64,000 bases of DNA from Physella acuta (GCF_028476545.1 NW_026732751.1:165001-229000); one strand, 5' to 3'; shown: positions 1 through 12,111, counted from the first letter of the stretch. Numbers and translations: made by a program. The notes: a model not told the origin generated them from the letters alone.

Positions 1-198
1 GCCAAACGAGTTTTTTTCTTTGCTTACATAAACAAACAGTTGGGAAAATAAGCCGTGAAATGTCGGATGAAAAGTGAAGCAGATAAAGAAATGCAGTTGA
101 GTTTTGAGGGTTAGGGCTTTAGCGTTGAGTACACAATGATGTAACGTAATGGACGGTATGACACAGCGTTGGTGTGTTAGTGTGTTTAGTGCACACGT
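1..198. other. Unique sequence without a recognisable gene
   Basis: Non-repetitive flank that ends in GCACACGT, the left target duplication of the adjacent hAT-like element. I see no coding signal. Confidence 0.6.
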
Positions 199-767
199 CA
201 GGGGCGGAACTACAGTGCCGCCAGACCCCGCAATGCGGGGGGGCCCAGGCCATTTAGGGGCCCAAAGCCGACGAGAATCAACTTTTTTATAGTTAAAAAA
301 ATATATTTTTTGCAAGAAAAAAACAACAAAAAACAGATCTACTACAGTAGTGATGCAGTAGATAACACGCTGTTTAATAAAGGAAAAACATATATGGCTA
401 CATGAGTTGTAGTGAGAAAGATAGGCAAACGTTCAAACCACTTCCATGACTTATTTCCCTTTTTTAAATAGTCAAATATGTGTGCTCTTAATTAAGAAAC
501 TTTTTTTTGCACTAAACAAATTAAAAAGTAATTACTTCTCTTATTTATTATCTTAAAAATACATTATAAAGAATAACATAGTATAAAAGGAAATGTTGTA
601 AAAAATAAATAATATAAATACAAAATTTTTCAAAAAATAAACATAAGGCGAGAAACCATTACACATACAAAGCTTTCATGCTTCATATTCTTTTGACCGC
701 TTAGTTAATTAGAAAGCACTCAGACATTGAAACAGATAATTTGAAACCAAACTAACAACAATCACAC

Positions 768-771
<4 letters not shown>

Positions 772-802
<31 letters not shown>
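772..802. repeat. Poly-A run inside the hAT-like element
   Basis: About 30 consecutive A residues. The run lies inside the DNA transposon, so it is not evidence of a retroposed tail. Confidence 0.9.
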
Positions 803-804
<2 letters not shown>

Positions 805-897
805 ACTTACACAAATGATGTGTTTTATAATTTGTTTTAATTAAAAATTAAAATGAGAATTGTAATATTTTCAAATTTCGAGCAAGTCCGTATTAAG

Positions 898-1001
<104 letters not shown>

Positions 1002-1170
1002 AGGGGGCCCAAAAAATTTTTTTGCGGGGTGGCCCTTTTTTTCTAGTTCCGCCACTGGCACACGTGATAGAGTGTGTAGTGTGTAGGGACAACACGGCCA
1101 GTGCAATACGTGGGGAAATCGAGTTTTTATTTCACGTATTTCATGTGATAGTCAGGTGTCTTATGTAAAC

Positions 1171-1300
1171 AGTTGACCGCTCATGACCTCGATTTGACCT
1201 ATAGTTTACCAAAGGTGACCTACAGTGGACCACCAATGACCTACAGTTAACCATCAGTGACCTCCAGGCTACAGTAGACCACCAGTGACCTATAGATAAT
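1171..1300. repeat. Degenerate TGACCT-containing tandem repeat
   Basis: Five or six units of about 21-28 bp, each ending in TGACCTACAG or a variant and separated by ACCA-type linkers. TGACCT is the reverse complement of the nuclear-receptor half site AGGTCA, which may be coincidental. The copies are diverged. Confidence 0.7.
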
Positions 1301-1572
1301 ATAATTCACCGTCTACTTGACTCACATGTAACTCACCAACTTCAACGGCGCTTCAGAATTACAGCCCGTGTATGTACAATCTTGTTGTTACTGCTTGTGT
1401 TACGTTTTATGTTTACTAATTGCTTGTTGCTGTTTTAGGTTTTTATAGCATTAAGATATAACTATAAGTAACATTAATTAAAAAAGTATTTTGCTTGTGT
1501 TAAGTATATTAATACCCTCACTGTCTAAAGTGCCAGATACTCTCAGTCTACCAGATACCCTTACAGTGTACC
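1301..1572. other. Unique AT-rich sequence
   Basis: No repeat, gene or RNA seen. The sequence leads into the family B element at 1581. Confidence 0.5.
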
Positions 1573-1580
1573 CTACGATG

Positions 1581-1790
1581 CAGAGGCGTAGCGACCCTTC
1601 TCGGCGCCCGGAATTAAACTTTTCGATTTGCACCCCCCTCAAGATTTCGGTTTGCACCACCCCCATCAAACTTTCCATTTGCACCCCCCTCAACCTTACA
1701 ATTTATTTTTCCAACCCATTTTAGCGCCCCCTAAGGTCGGTGCCCGGGGACGTATGTCCCCCCCCGCCCCCCCCCCTTGCTACGCTACTG
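1581..1790 (-). mobile_element. hAT-like MITE, family B, copy 1
   Basis: Ends are CAGAGGCGTAGCGAC and GCTACGCTACTG, with a perfect 8-bp target duplication CTACGATG at 1573-1580 and 1791-1798. The interior has the family signature, TTCGATTTGCACCCCCCTC blocks and a GTGCCCGGGGACGTATGTCC motif, in reverse complement relative to the copy at 4097-4380. It is 210 bp with no coding capacity. Confidence 0.9.
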
Positions 1791-1798
1791 CTACGATG

Positions 1799-2699
1799 TG
1801 ATAGTCTGCATGACGATCAAATCTTGTCACGATGACAAACGCTAAGAATTTTTGCGTGGTAATGCATTATAATAAGCAAGCCTGACACATCTATGTTCTT
1901 ATATTTGCGGCCATTGTTTTTAATGGTCTGGATGAGTTCTCTGATCAACAAAGCATAGATAAACTCTAGAGGTGTTTACCCTGGACTTGAAAAAAAATGA
2001 AAAATACCTGGATCGACCTGGATTCCATCCGCCACACGTACAAGATGACTTATGTTATTATGGGATAGCGATATCATATCTAAGATCATATTGGCTTACA
2101 CAGGTTTTTACGTTTGCAAATATCCCAGTTGGTAAAGCCAATGTTAAAATACTAGGTCAATTGTTTCTGAATTTTTTGCGAATTTTCGCTCCGTTTCAGT
2201 ATCCGAATATTCTTAAATAACCGTCTTCGAGTTAAACAAAAATGCCCACACCACACATTTCTACTATGCTAAAAAAATGAATTCTAAAAAAAAATGTTAA
2301 GAAAAATTGTTTTGAACAATAAAATAAAATTTTCAGTCTTTGAATCCTGAATGTCACCCTGCCCCTCCCTCCCCCTTTTCCACCACCCCTAGGTTACGGC
2401 CCACACAACACCATTTCTGTTCCAGACACCAGCCTCTGCTTATTCTCCTATCCCCCAGCGGCCCAATGTCAGACCGGGGCACCAGTGGCATACGCTATAT
2501 ACGCTACCCCCAGCACTGGCCTCCACATTTTGTTTGGTTTTTGTACACTTTTTCTTTGTCTTTTTTTTTTCAATCGGGTTCTGTTTACGTTTTTCAATTT
2601 GGCTCCGTCTAAACTTTTTTATTTCACAAATCATCCACAGTGGTTCAATCACAACTTTTTTTTTGTACACATCATTCAATGCGGCTCAATCGCAACATT
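1799..2699. other. Unique AT-rich sequence, no gene seen
   Basis: Single-copy sequence with several short poly-A and poly-T runs. Open frames at 1972-2220 and 2340-2612 are short, low-complexity and match no family I recognise. Confidence 0.5.
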
Positions 2700-2998
2700 T
2701 TCTGTTATCTCATACAATATTATCTTCTACCCCATACATTACTTTCTTTTACCCCATATCTACATATTTTTTTACCCATTCATTATTCTCTGTTATCCCT
2801 TTCATTATTCTCTGTTACCCCATTCATTATTTTTTATTATTACCCCATTCTTTATTATCTGTTATCCAATTCATTATTCTCTGTTACCACATTAATTTTT
2901 TTTCTGTTACCCCTTTCATTTTTTTCTGTTATCCCATTCATTATTCTCTGTTACCCCATACATTATTTTCTGTTACCCCATATAGTAATTTCTGCTAC
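2700..2998. repeat. Minisatellite of about 22 bp, CTGTTACCCCATTCATTATT type
   Basis: About 13 imperfect copies of a pyrimidine-rich unit with core CTGTTACCCCATTCATTATT, ending in a poly-C run near 3000. All three forward frames happen to stay open through it, which is a property of the unit. Confidence 0.88.
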
Positions 2999-3056
2999 CC
3001 CCCCCCCCCAAACAAAATGTTTCTATTACTCCGTTCTTCGCTAGACCACTAAACTG

Positions 3057-3485
3057 AACTTATCTATCTTAACCTATCTTAACCTAACCTAACCCATCTT
3101 AACCTAACCTAACCCATCTTAACCTAACCTAACCCATCCTAACCTAACCTAACCCATCTTAACCTAACCTAACCCATCTTAACCTAACCTAACCTAACCC
3201 ATCCTAACCTAACCTAACCCATCTTAACCTAACCTAACCCATCTTAACCTAACCTAACCCATCTTAACCTAACCTAACCCATCTTAACCTAACCTAACCC
3301 ATCTTAACCTAACCTAACCCATCTTAACCTAACCTAACCCATCTTAACCTAACCTAACCCATCTTAACCTAACCTAACCCATCTTAACCTAACCTAACCC
3401 ATCTTAACCTAACCTAACCCATCTTAACCTAACCTAACCCAACTTAACCTAACCTAACCCATCTTAACCTAACCTAACCTAATGT
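3057..3485. repeat. Telomere-like 20-bp tandem array
   Basis: About 21 nearly identical copies of AACCTAACCTAACCCATCTT. On the other strand each unit contains GGGTTAGGTTAGG, so it resembles TTAGG or TTAGGG telomere repeat broken by a fixed AAGAT spacer. It is interstitial, with unique sequence on both sides. Confidence 0.95.
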
Positions 3486-3856
3486 AACATAAGCCAAAGT
3501 CCCAATCAACCGATCGATAGAATTTCCCCCTAGCTTTTTAACAGTTTAATGTTGCCCGTCTAGAACAGAACAATGTTTTCCAGAGGATGAATATTTCACG
3601 AGACCACTCGGAACAAGTTTTGTAAGTGAACTTTATTGCTTTTGTAAGTCTAATCTATGTAAAGTGTCGGGCCCCGGAATATGTAAGTTTGTATGGAAGC
3701 GAGTCTCTCAATGTAGGTTTACGTGTTTGGGCGGGTAACAGTGTTAGGGGTAGTACTAGGTTAGTGAAGTCAGTTTATGAAGGCAAATTGGGTTAGTATA
3801 AGTGTGGATTTCAGTGTTGTCTAGGTTTCAGATGAGGGTTCAGCTTCCAAATGTAA

Positions 3857-3921
<65 letters not shown>

Positions 3922-4088
3922 GCGTCTCAATAACTCACTTTGATCAAAGATCAGAGCATGTTATTAAGACAGCACATTACATCACACGATAATTTTTTGC
4001 ATAAGAGATGCACTTTGATGCACTTAAGATGCGTATGACGTTGAAGCATGAAACACTGACTTTTTGGTTTAAGTTGAAATGAACTTTA
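3486..4088. other. Unique sequence with a (AT)n tract
   Basis: No gene seen. An (AT)n microsatellite occupies about 3858-3918. Confidence 0.6.
3858..3918. repeat. (AT)n microsatellite
   Basis: About 60 bp of uninterrupted AT dinucleotide. Confidence 0.96.
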
Positions 4089-4096
4089 AAATGTAG

Positions 4097-4380
4097 CAGA
4101 GGCTTAGCGACGGGGGGGGGGGGGGGTCAGGGGGGTACATATGTCCCCGGCGCTGACCTTAGGAGGCGCCAAAATGGGTTGTAAAAACAAACAAAAATGT
4201 CATTTTAGCTGCATTTTTGCATTATAAATAATTTGGGGGGGAGGGGGGGGGGGAGGGGGGGGGGGGGTGGGTGCAAATCGAAAGTTTGAGGGAGGGGGGT
4301 GCAAATTAAAAATTTGCTCCCGAGGGGGCGTCAAATTGAAAGTTTGTCCCCGGGCGCCGGGAAGGGTCGCTACGCCTCTG
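4097..4380 (+). mobile_element. hAT-like MITE, family B, copy 2
   Basis: Ends are CAGAGGCTTAGCGAC and GTCGCTACGCCTCTG. The flanks are AAATGTAG (4089-4096) and GAATGTAG (4381-4388), an 8-bp duplication with one mismatch. The interior has the shared blocks GTGCAAATCGAAAGTTTGAG, GTCCCCGGGCGCCGGG and ACATATGTCCCCGG, plus long G runs at 4112-4126 and 4237-4268. It is in the opposite orientation to copy 1 and about 75 bp longer, mainly from G-run expansion. Confidence 0.9.
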
Positions 4381-4388
4381 GAATGTAG

Positions 4389-5147
4389 TTCTCACTTGCA
4401 CTTGAAATATATTCTTAAATATTCAAATAAAAAAAACTTTGTTTACAACCAAAGGTCGATAACCATTTTACAACTTCTTACTTGACTTTGAATGTACTAT
4501 CCGAGCCACATCCCCCCCCCCCCCCCACCCCCACTCCTACAAATGTGTAATCTCTTTTCTTTCCATATCCACATTCCCCCACACGTTCTAAATATTGGCT
4601 AGATCTCGCATCGTTTCTAACCTACATTGCAATAATTACCTTCCCCTTACAAATTACTAATTGATAATTACACAATCCTAATCTCTAGCCAAAGGCTACA
4701 TTAAAGATTAAAGGGAAGCTACTATAACCCAACCGCCCTAACCAACAATCATAACATATTACGCGATAATTAACAAAATAATGGTGTCTATAATTTTTTA
4801 TCCACCCAGGCACCTTAATCCCCCCCCCCCATTCTGTGAAAAATAAAGCCGCGCACATAGTAAATATGGCCGCACGTGATCATGGTGAGTACTTCCATCC
4901 ACGCTATTTCCTAGCAGGCCGATCAGTGCTCACCTCAACCAATGGCATTGACCCAGTTGGCTAGGAGAGACCTGCTCCATATTTGTCGACATAGAGCACA
5001 TTTTGTTTCGTTTTCTGATAAATATATTGAGTAGACTAAAGTTATATAAGTTTGATATTAAAAATATAATAAAATATATTGAGTAGACTAAAGTTATTGT
5101 GTGGAATCTTCCAATGAAGTATGAATATTTGTTTTTCGTACCAAAAA
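4389..5147. other. Unique AT-rich sequence, no gene seen
   Basis: Contains a poly-C run near 4511-4527 and a two-copy repeat at 5022-5098, core ATATTGAGTAGACTAAAGTT. Nothing else is recognised. Confidence 0.55.
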
Positions 5148-5396
5148 CATCATTCACAACTGATCCAGTTTTATGACACAAACATCATTCACAATTGATC
5201 TAGTATTGTGACTGAAAAATCATTCACAAAACATTCACAAACGATCTAGCTTTGACACACAAACATCATTCACAGCTGATCTAGTTTTTCACAGAAACAT
5301 CCTTCACAATTGATCTAATTTTTCACAAAAACATTCACAAGCGATCTAGTTTTGACACAAAAACATCATTCACAACTGATCTAGTTTTAAACGCAC
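5148..5396. repeat. Minisatellite, unit about 35 bp, CATTCACAACTGATCTAGTT core
   Basis: Seven imperfect copies that vary in length between about 31 and 45 bp. Internal indels suggest an older array. Confidence 0.88.
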
Positions 5397-5806
5397 ACTC
5401 TGTTATGTTTCCATGAGAAGTTTGTTTTCCCTGACAAGTTCTGCCGTTTTTCGCCCATATTAATTAGGCTTTAAAAACTAAAATCGCGAGCCTAGAATCT
5501 AGTTTTAGCGGACCCGAAAACTGGATTTGAAAAAAAAAAAACGGTATTTACATAACGTCGCGTGCTTGAATAATTTATAAGTTTTTAGCGATGTTTTATA
5601 TGTGTAGGGGGGGGGGTGAAAATATGACATGGAGTGTATTTGTTGAACTAAAAGCTGAATAAAATTTGTGGATAGTGGTATGTGAGTGGGGGTTTCAGAG
5701 GGTGTGTGTGTGTGTGTGGGGGGGGGGTCGTAACTGGATAAGTTGGATGTGGGTGGTCCCATGGGGTTAAAACAGGCGCCTACTCTGCTGGTTGCACCGG
5801 GCTAGC
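5397..5806. other. Unique sequence with G runs
   Basis: Contains G runs near 5607-5616 and 5720-5727 and a short GT run. No gene seen. Confidence 0.5.
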
Positions 5807-5935
5807 TAAAAGTTATCACATTAAAACTTCACTAAAAAGTTATCACATTAAAACTTCACTAAAAAGTTATCACATTAAAACTTCGCTAAAAAATTATCAC
5901 ATTATAACTTCGCTAAAAATTATTACATTTAAATT
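5807..5935. repeat. 28-bp tandem repeat, AAAGTTATCACATTAAAACT core
   Basis: Five copies. The first three are almost identical and the last two diverged. Confidence 0.92.
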
Positions 5936-6244
5936 TCTTCAAGGTTAGATAAACTGATCATTTGATTTGTATCAACTAATTACATTCTTAGTAATTAGAT
6001 GTATCTAATTGTTTGAGTTGGGCTTTCTGTTCAGGATTTAGTTCAGGATAAAGTTTAGGATACTTAGGTGTGTATTAATGTTAAATGTTGAATTATTTCT
6101 GTGGTCAGTGGTGGTGGTAGGTGTGTTGATGGTGTATTTTATAACTGTATCTTTGATCCGGAAAAAGGTATTAGAGAGAGAGCTAACGTCTGCTGTGAAT
6201 ATTGTTGTCAGTACTATGCGCACATTATTTCTAATGTAGGTACC
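5936..6244. other. Unique AT-rich sequence
   Basis: No gene or repeat recognised apart from short AATTA motifs. Confidence 0.45.
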
Positions 6245-7145
6245 GTGTGTTAATCCCTTGAGCTGCAAGTATTGAGTGTTAATCCTTTCTACTGCCAGTG
6301 TAATATGTTAATCCTTTCTACTTCCAGTGTAATGTGTTAATCCTTTCTACTTCCAGTGTAATGTGTTAATCCTTTCTACTGCCAGTGTAATGTGTTAAAC
6401 CTTTCTACTGCAAGTGTAATGTGTTAATCCTTTCTACTGCCACTGTAAAGTGTTAAACCTTTCTACTGCCAGTGTAATATGTTAATCCTTTCTACTGCCA
6501 GTGTAATATGTTCATTCTTTCTACTGCCAGTATAATGTGTTAATCATTTCTACTGCCAGTGTAATGTGTTAATCCTTTCTACTGCCAGTGTAATGTGTTA
6601 ATCCTTTCTACTGCCAGTGTAATATTTTAATCCTTTCTACTGCCAGTGTAATATTTTAATCCTTTCTACTGCCAGTGTAATATTTTAATCCTTTCTACTG
6701 CCAGTGTAATATTTTAATCCTTTCTACTGCCAGTGTAATATTTTAATCCTTTCTACTGCCAGTGTAATATTTTAATCCTTTCTACTGCCAGTGTAATATT
6801 TTAATCCTTTCTACTGCCAGTGTAATATTTTAATCCTTTCTACTGCCAGTGTAATATTTTAATCCTTTCTACTGCCAGTGTAATATTTTAATCCTTTCTA
6901 CTGTCAGTGTAATATTTTAATCCTTTCTACTGCCAGTGTAATATTTTAATCCTTTCTACTGCCAGTGTAATATTTTAATCCTTTCTACTGTCAGTGTAAT
7001 ATTTTAATCCTTTCTACTGCCAGTGTAATATTTTAATCCTTTCTACTGCCAGTGTAATATTTTAATCCTTTCTACTGTCAGTATCGTGCGTTACTCCCTT
7101 CTACTGAGAGTATCTAGTTAATCCATTCTACTTCCAGTATCGTGT
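6245..7145. repeat. 29-bp minisatellite, CCTTTCTACTGCCAGTGTAA core
   Basis: About 31 copies. The central part (about 6610-7080) is very homogeneous and has the TATTTTAAT ending, while both edges carry the older GTGTTAAT form. A CTGTC variant recurs at 6901, 6988 and 7075, every 87 bp, so three-unit blocks were copied together. Confidence 0.96.
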
Positions 7146-7195
7146 ATTAATCTTTTCTAATCGTATGCTAATCCCTCCTAATCTCCTATTAAATT

Positions 7196-7325
7196 GAAAG
7201 ATCGGGCGTGCCATATGAAAAAATCTGCGACATTATTTGGGGCCTTCTCCGCCAATGTTAAAATCTAATCGCCCATGAGGCGCCGTGCACGGCATCGCAA
7301 TTTCTGCCTGCAAATTGTTTCTTAG
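7196..7325. other. Non-repetitive GC-richer island, candidate conserved element
   Basis: Complex single-copy sequence with CCATATGAAAA, TCTAATCGCCCATGAGG and GTGCACGGCATCGCAATTTC. It sits between a minisatellite and low-complexity C-rich DNA. It shows no open frame, only the look of regulatory DNA. Confidence 0.3.
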
Positions 7326-7499
7326 CGTTTAATACCACGACCACCGCCTCGACCCCATTTCCCCCGCCCCGACACACCCTCCCCCCCCTTCCTCCCCATA
7401 TCCACTCCCCAATCAAGAGCGGTAAAAAAACAAGTTGATTAAAAAAGTCTAGTGACATTTGTGCGCAATTTCCTTATGTTATCTAAAAATAGCTCTGAC

Positions 7500-8010
7500 G
7501 TATAATGTTGGGGTGCGTTCAAGCTAGAAGAACAATCGGTTTGTAGGTGTTTATGTAATTTTAAAATTTGTGACCGAACGAGAGAATATTTTTGAAAACT
7601 TTCTTCGGCAATATTGTTCTAAATTATGACAGGAATCGATTGGTACATGTTTCAAGTCGCTAAGTGGTCTGGTTGCCGAGATATAGGCCAAAAACTGAAT
7701 TTTTTCGAGGTTTTTTGGCTTTTCCGGGAAATACATGAAAGAAACCCGGAATTTTTATGGCCTATGCTCATTCTCGTAACTTGCTTAACATAATTGCTTT
7801 TGGAACTATTCATCGATATTGCTTCGTTGAGGAGGAGATACGACTTAAAGCCCGGACACACATTCATCCATCCATCCATCCATTCCCAGAAATGACGAGT
7901 TAATAAACGCAATTCTCCAGAATGGAAATTGCGCTAAAAATTACGAAAAAAAAAATGGCCAAAAAAAAATGTGTCCTTAATAAAATTCGAATCTCAAGAC
8001 GAGCCTGGAC
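7500..8010. other. Possible relic of a dispersed element
   Basis: A complex segment containing a short (CATC)n at about 7863-7882 and several poly-A patches. A microsatellite after complex sequence is typical of some LINE or SINE tails, but I see no reverse-transcriptase motif and no flanking duplication. The identity is open. Confidence 0.2.
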
Positions 8011-8289
8011 TCTATAAATAGCCATTAGCATGTTGTAAAGACTTATCCTGTTCCACCAAGGCCTTGAAAGCTGGGGCAGAGAGGGGAGGAGGAGGGGGAG
8101 GTTGGAACTGTTTTAAAGGGCTCTTGTTTAATGGCGGTCGATTCATAGTTTTTACACGATTGTTTGTAACCTGTGACAATTCTGTGGATGAGCACTGAAT
8201 GTGCTCTATGTGACACGGTGTGTGTGCGTGCGGTTACCTGACAGGACGTTGTAGCACGTGGGGTTGTTATAGGGTACATGGTGTAGAAC

Positions 8290-8825
8290 CCCCACACCAC
8301 AACCACACGTCACATCACCACCTGCCACACCCACACGTCACATCATCACCTGCCACACCCACACGTCACATCACCACCTGCCACACCCACACGTCACATC
8401 ACCACCTGCCACACCCACACGTCACATCACCACCTGCCACACCCACACGTCACATCACCACCTGCCACACCCACACGTCACATCATCACCTGTAGCACGT
8501 CACATCACCTGCAGCAGGTAACATCACCACCTGCCACACCCACACGTCACATCATCACCTGCCACACCCACACGTCACATCATCACCTGCAGCACGACAC
8601 ATCACCTGCAGCAGGTAACATCACCACCTGCCACACCCACACGTCACATCACCACCTGCCACACCCACACGTCACATCATCACCTGCCACACCCACACGT
8701 CACATCATCACCTGCAGCACGACACATCACCTGCAGCAGGTAACATCACCACCTGCCACACCCACACGACACATCACCTGCAGCAGGTAACATCACCACC
8801 TGCCCCACCCACACGTCACACCCCC
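8290..8825. repeat. 27-bp minisatellite with CACCTG in each unit
   Basis: About 20 units with core ACACGTCACATCACCACCTG. A variant block carrying CCTGCAGCAGGTAACATCA recurs at about 8505, 8605, 8730 and 8780, so there is multi-unit structure. CACCTG is the E-box bound by Snail and ZEB proteins in animals. Whether it acts here is unknown. Confidence 0.95.
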
Positions 8826-9483
8826 CCACCTGTCACGTCCGCGTGTACCAACCATATGGATGATGTCAGGTGAGATGTTTGTCGCCAGGTAAGATAACGG
8901 CACCTGGCCATCATCAGGAACAAACGAGACGTTCGCGTGTTTCCCCCATACCCACAGCTACAGCCCCTGGATACGTACCAACAAAGGGCAATAACTCTAT
9001 CGCATCTCGAGATAAACAACAATATACAGGCTACTAAAATAGATAACATTTAGCAAGACACATAACATTCAGAAAAATTTGTCTTTAAAAAAAATGAATT
9101 CTGAATTTTAACTATGGCTCATTTAATAACATTTTTTACTTTATATTAAAAATACTTTTAAAAACAAATACAAATAAAAAATTCTGATTAAGTTAGGACA
9201 TTTTTTTTTCTATTTCTCTGAAGCTCTAAAAAGATCTGGGGAAATGTCTATGATACAAGGTATAGCTGCCAAATGACAATGTTCGCTAAAGGTTACAAGT
9301 ACGTTTTTTTTAATATCACGCGCAGCGCGCTGTTTAGCCGCCATTTTAACGCTTGCTTGCCTCGCGTTATCGCTAACAGGAAGCCTAACGTTGGTGCCCC
9401 GGTCTTGTAGGAGTCATTTCATCCTTGGCATCAGGGCTCGTTACAAGCGGATTTGATCTGCGGTTAATGGAATGTGGATAACC
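8826..9483. other. Unique sequence; GC-richer patch at 9305-9480
   Basis: The first part is ordinary AT-rich DNA. From about 9305 the sequence has CACGCGCAGCGCGCTG and GCCGCCATTTTAACG, then complex sequence to 9480. No open frame. A candidate regulatory island of low confidence. Confidence 0.3.
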
Positions 9484-10880
9484 AAGAGATGGGTGGGTGA
9501 GGTTATGGGGGACGTTTGTGGGAAGTCATGGTAGAGAGATGGGTAGAGGTAGGATGGTAGGGTGATGGGTAGAGGTAGGATGGTAGGGGGATGGGTAGAG
9601 GTAGGATGGTAGGAGAATGGGTAGGACTAGGATGGTAGAGAAATGAGTGGAGGTAGGATGGTAGGGAGATGGGTAGAGGTAGGATGGTAGGAAAATGGGT
9701 AGAGGTAGGATGGTAGGGGGATGGGTAGAGGTAGGATGGTAGGGAGATGGGTAGTGGTAGGATGGTAGGGGGATGGGTAGAGGTAGGATGGTAGGGGGAT
9801 GGGTAGAGGTAGGATGGTAGGGAGATGGGTAGAGGTAGGAAGTTAGGGAGATGGGTAGAGGTAGGATGGTAGGGAGATGGTTAGAGGTAGGATGGTAGGG
9901 AGATGGGTAGAGGTAGGATGGTAGAGAAATGAGTGGAGGTAGGATGGTAGGGAGATGGGTAGAGGTAGGATGGTAGGAAAATGGGTAGAGGTAGGATGGT
10001 AGGGGGATGGGTAGAGGTAGGATGGTAGGGAGATGGGTAGTGGTAGGATGGTAGGGGGATGGGTAGAGGTAGGATGGTAGGGGGATGGGTAGAGGTAGGA
10101 TGGTAGGGAGATGGGTAGAGGTAGGAAGTTAGGGAGATGGGTAGAGGTAGGATGGTAGGGAGATGGTTAGAGGTAGGATGGTAGGGAGATGGGTAGAGGT
10201 AGGATGGTATGGAGATGGGTAGAAATAGGATGGTAGGGCTAGGGTGGTAGGGAGATGGGTAGGACTAGGATGGTAGGGAGATGGGTAGAAGTAGGTTGGT
10301 AGGGAGATGGGTGGAGGTAGGATGGTAGATAGATGGGTAGGATGGTAGGAAGATCGGTAGAGATAGGACGGTAGAGATAGATGGGTAGAGGTAGGATGGT
10401 AGAGAGATGGGTAGAGGTAGGATGGTATGGAGATTGGTAGAGCTAGGATGGTAGGGAGATGGGTAAGGGTAGGATGGTAGAGAGATGGGTAGAGGTAGGA
10501 TGGTAGGGAGGTAGGTAGGTAGAGTTAAGATGGTAGGGAGATGGGTAGATGTAGGATGGTAGGGATGTAGGTAGGTAGAGGTAGGATGGTAGGGAGATGG
10601 GTAGAGGTAGGATGGTAGGGAGATGGGTAGATGTAGGATGGTGGAGAGATAGGTAGAGGTAGGATGGTAGAGAGATGGGTAGAGATAAGATGGCAGAGAG
10701 ATGGGTAGAGATAGGATGGTAGAGAGATGGGTAGAGGTAGGATGGTAGGGAGATTGGTACAGCTAGGATGGTAGGGAGATTGGTAGAGCTAGGATGGTAG
10801 GATGATGGGTAGAACTAGACTGATAGAGAAATGGTTACATCTATGCTGGTAGAGATGGATAGAGCTATGAAGGTATAGAG
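9484..10880. repeat. 26-bp minisatellite, ATGGGTAGAGGTAGGATGGT core, with an 11-unit duplication
   Basis: About 53 units. The block starting at 9637 is repeated from 9923, an offset of 286 bp or exactly 11 units. Rare variants AGAGAAATGAGTGG and GGAAGTTAGG recur at the same offset (9839 and 10125). The right end is more degenerate. Confidence 0.97.
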
Positions 10881-11184
10881 ACGGCTGGTAAATAGAGAAC
10901 CACCCCTCTAGCAAATAACAAACCGGCTACCTCCAGCAGATAATGTTTTACATTGCAGTTTTTGTTTAGCTGTTAACTTGATTAATTTTTCAAAGCACAC
11001 GGGGCTAAAGAAAAGTCCAACATTAAAGAGCAAAACAAAAGGAAACATAAAGAAATCAGGGTAGGAAATAAAGATAAAAGCCTGCCTTATAAAAGCTGTG
11101 TTTTATTGGCTGTACTGGTAGACGATTGATTTATCCGCCAGTAGATTAGAGTCTTTGCTGTCTTTATGGCGGGGATATCTACTC
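10881..11184. other. Unique AT-rich sequence
   Basis: No gene or repeat recognised. Confidence 0.45.
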
Positions 11185-11440
11185 TAAGACTTTTAGGATA
11201 AACCTCTCCACACTCCGATTTTTAGGATGAACATTTCCACACTTCGACTTTTAGGATAAACCTTTCCACACTCCAACCTATAGGATAAACCTTTCCACAC
11301 TCCGACTTTTAGGATACACCTTTCCACACTCCGACTTTTAGGATAAACATTTCCACACTCCGAATTTTAGGATAAACCTTTCCACACTCCGACTTTTAGG
11401 ATAAACCTTTCCACACTCCGACTTTTAGGATAAACCTGCC
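11185..11440. repeat. 29-bp minisatellite, TAGGATAAACCTTTCCACAC core
   Basis: About nine copies with few substitutions. Confidence 0.95.
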
Positions 11441-11449
11441 GACTCACTA

Positions 11450-11735
11450 AATACTACCACCAGACTAGTAAGACACTAAATCCCACCAAACATTTAAGAC
11501 AATTAATTCCACCAATTGGTTAAGACACCAAATCCCACCAAACTGTCAAGACACTAAATCCGACCAGACTTTTAAGACACTAAATCCCACTAAACATTTA
11601 AGACACTAAAGCCCACCAAACTTTCAAGACACTAAATCCCACCAAACATTTAAGACACTAAATTCCACCGAACATTTACAAAACCCCATCACTAAATCCG
11701 ACGAAACATTCTAGACACCAAATCCCATAAAAATA
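11450..11735. repeat. Minisatellite of about 26 bp, GACACTAAATCCCACCAAAC core
   Basis: About 11 diverged copies immediately after the previous, unrelated array. Confidence 0.9.
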
Positions 11736-11904
11736 TTACAATGAAAGTATCCGTTCCCCAACATCCTTAACCCACCTGTAATTACCCCAAACTACCCCCC
11801 CCCCCCTCTACCCCGCCCCCGCCCACACGCTCATTACTTCCTGTCTTCCCATTAATAAACTTCAAATGTCGCGGAGTTTTGATCACGCTGTCAAACTCCC
11901 AATC

Positions 11905-12030
11905 TTTCATGCATTTGTATCATAAAATCTTTCATACATTTGTATCATAAAATCTTTCATACATTTGTATCATAAAATCTTTCATACATTTGTATCATAA
12001 AATCTTTCGTACATTTGTATCATAAACAAA
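11905..12030. repeat. 25-bp tandem repeat, AATCTTTCATACATTTGTAT core
   Basis: Five nearly identical copies. Confidence 0.95.
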
Positions 12031-12111
12031 GAATCGATCAACATCCTCCGGGTCTATCTACAGGCGGCTGCGTCTTAGCCACAAGCCTAGTCTAGAATCT
12101 CAGAAAACTCT

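Noticed and set aside
772-802. Poly-A tail of a retroposon
   Set aside because: The run is internal to a hAT-like element with intact ends and duplication.
3057-3485. Chromosome end (true telomere)
   Set aside because: Unique sequence and a MITE lie on both sides, and each unit has a non-telomeric spacer.
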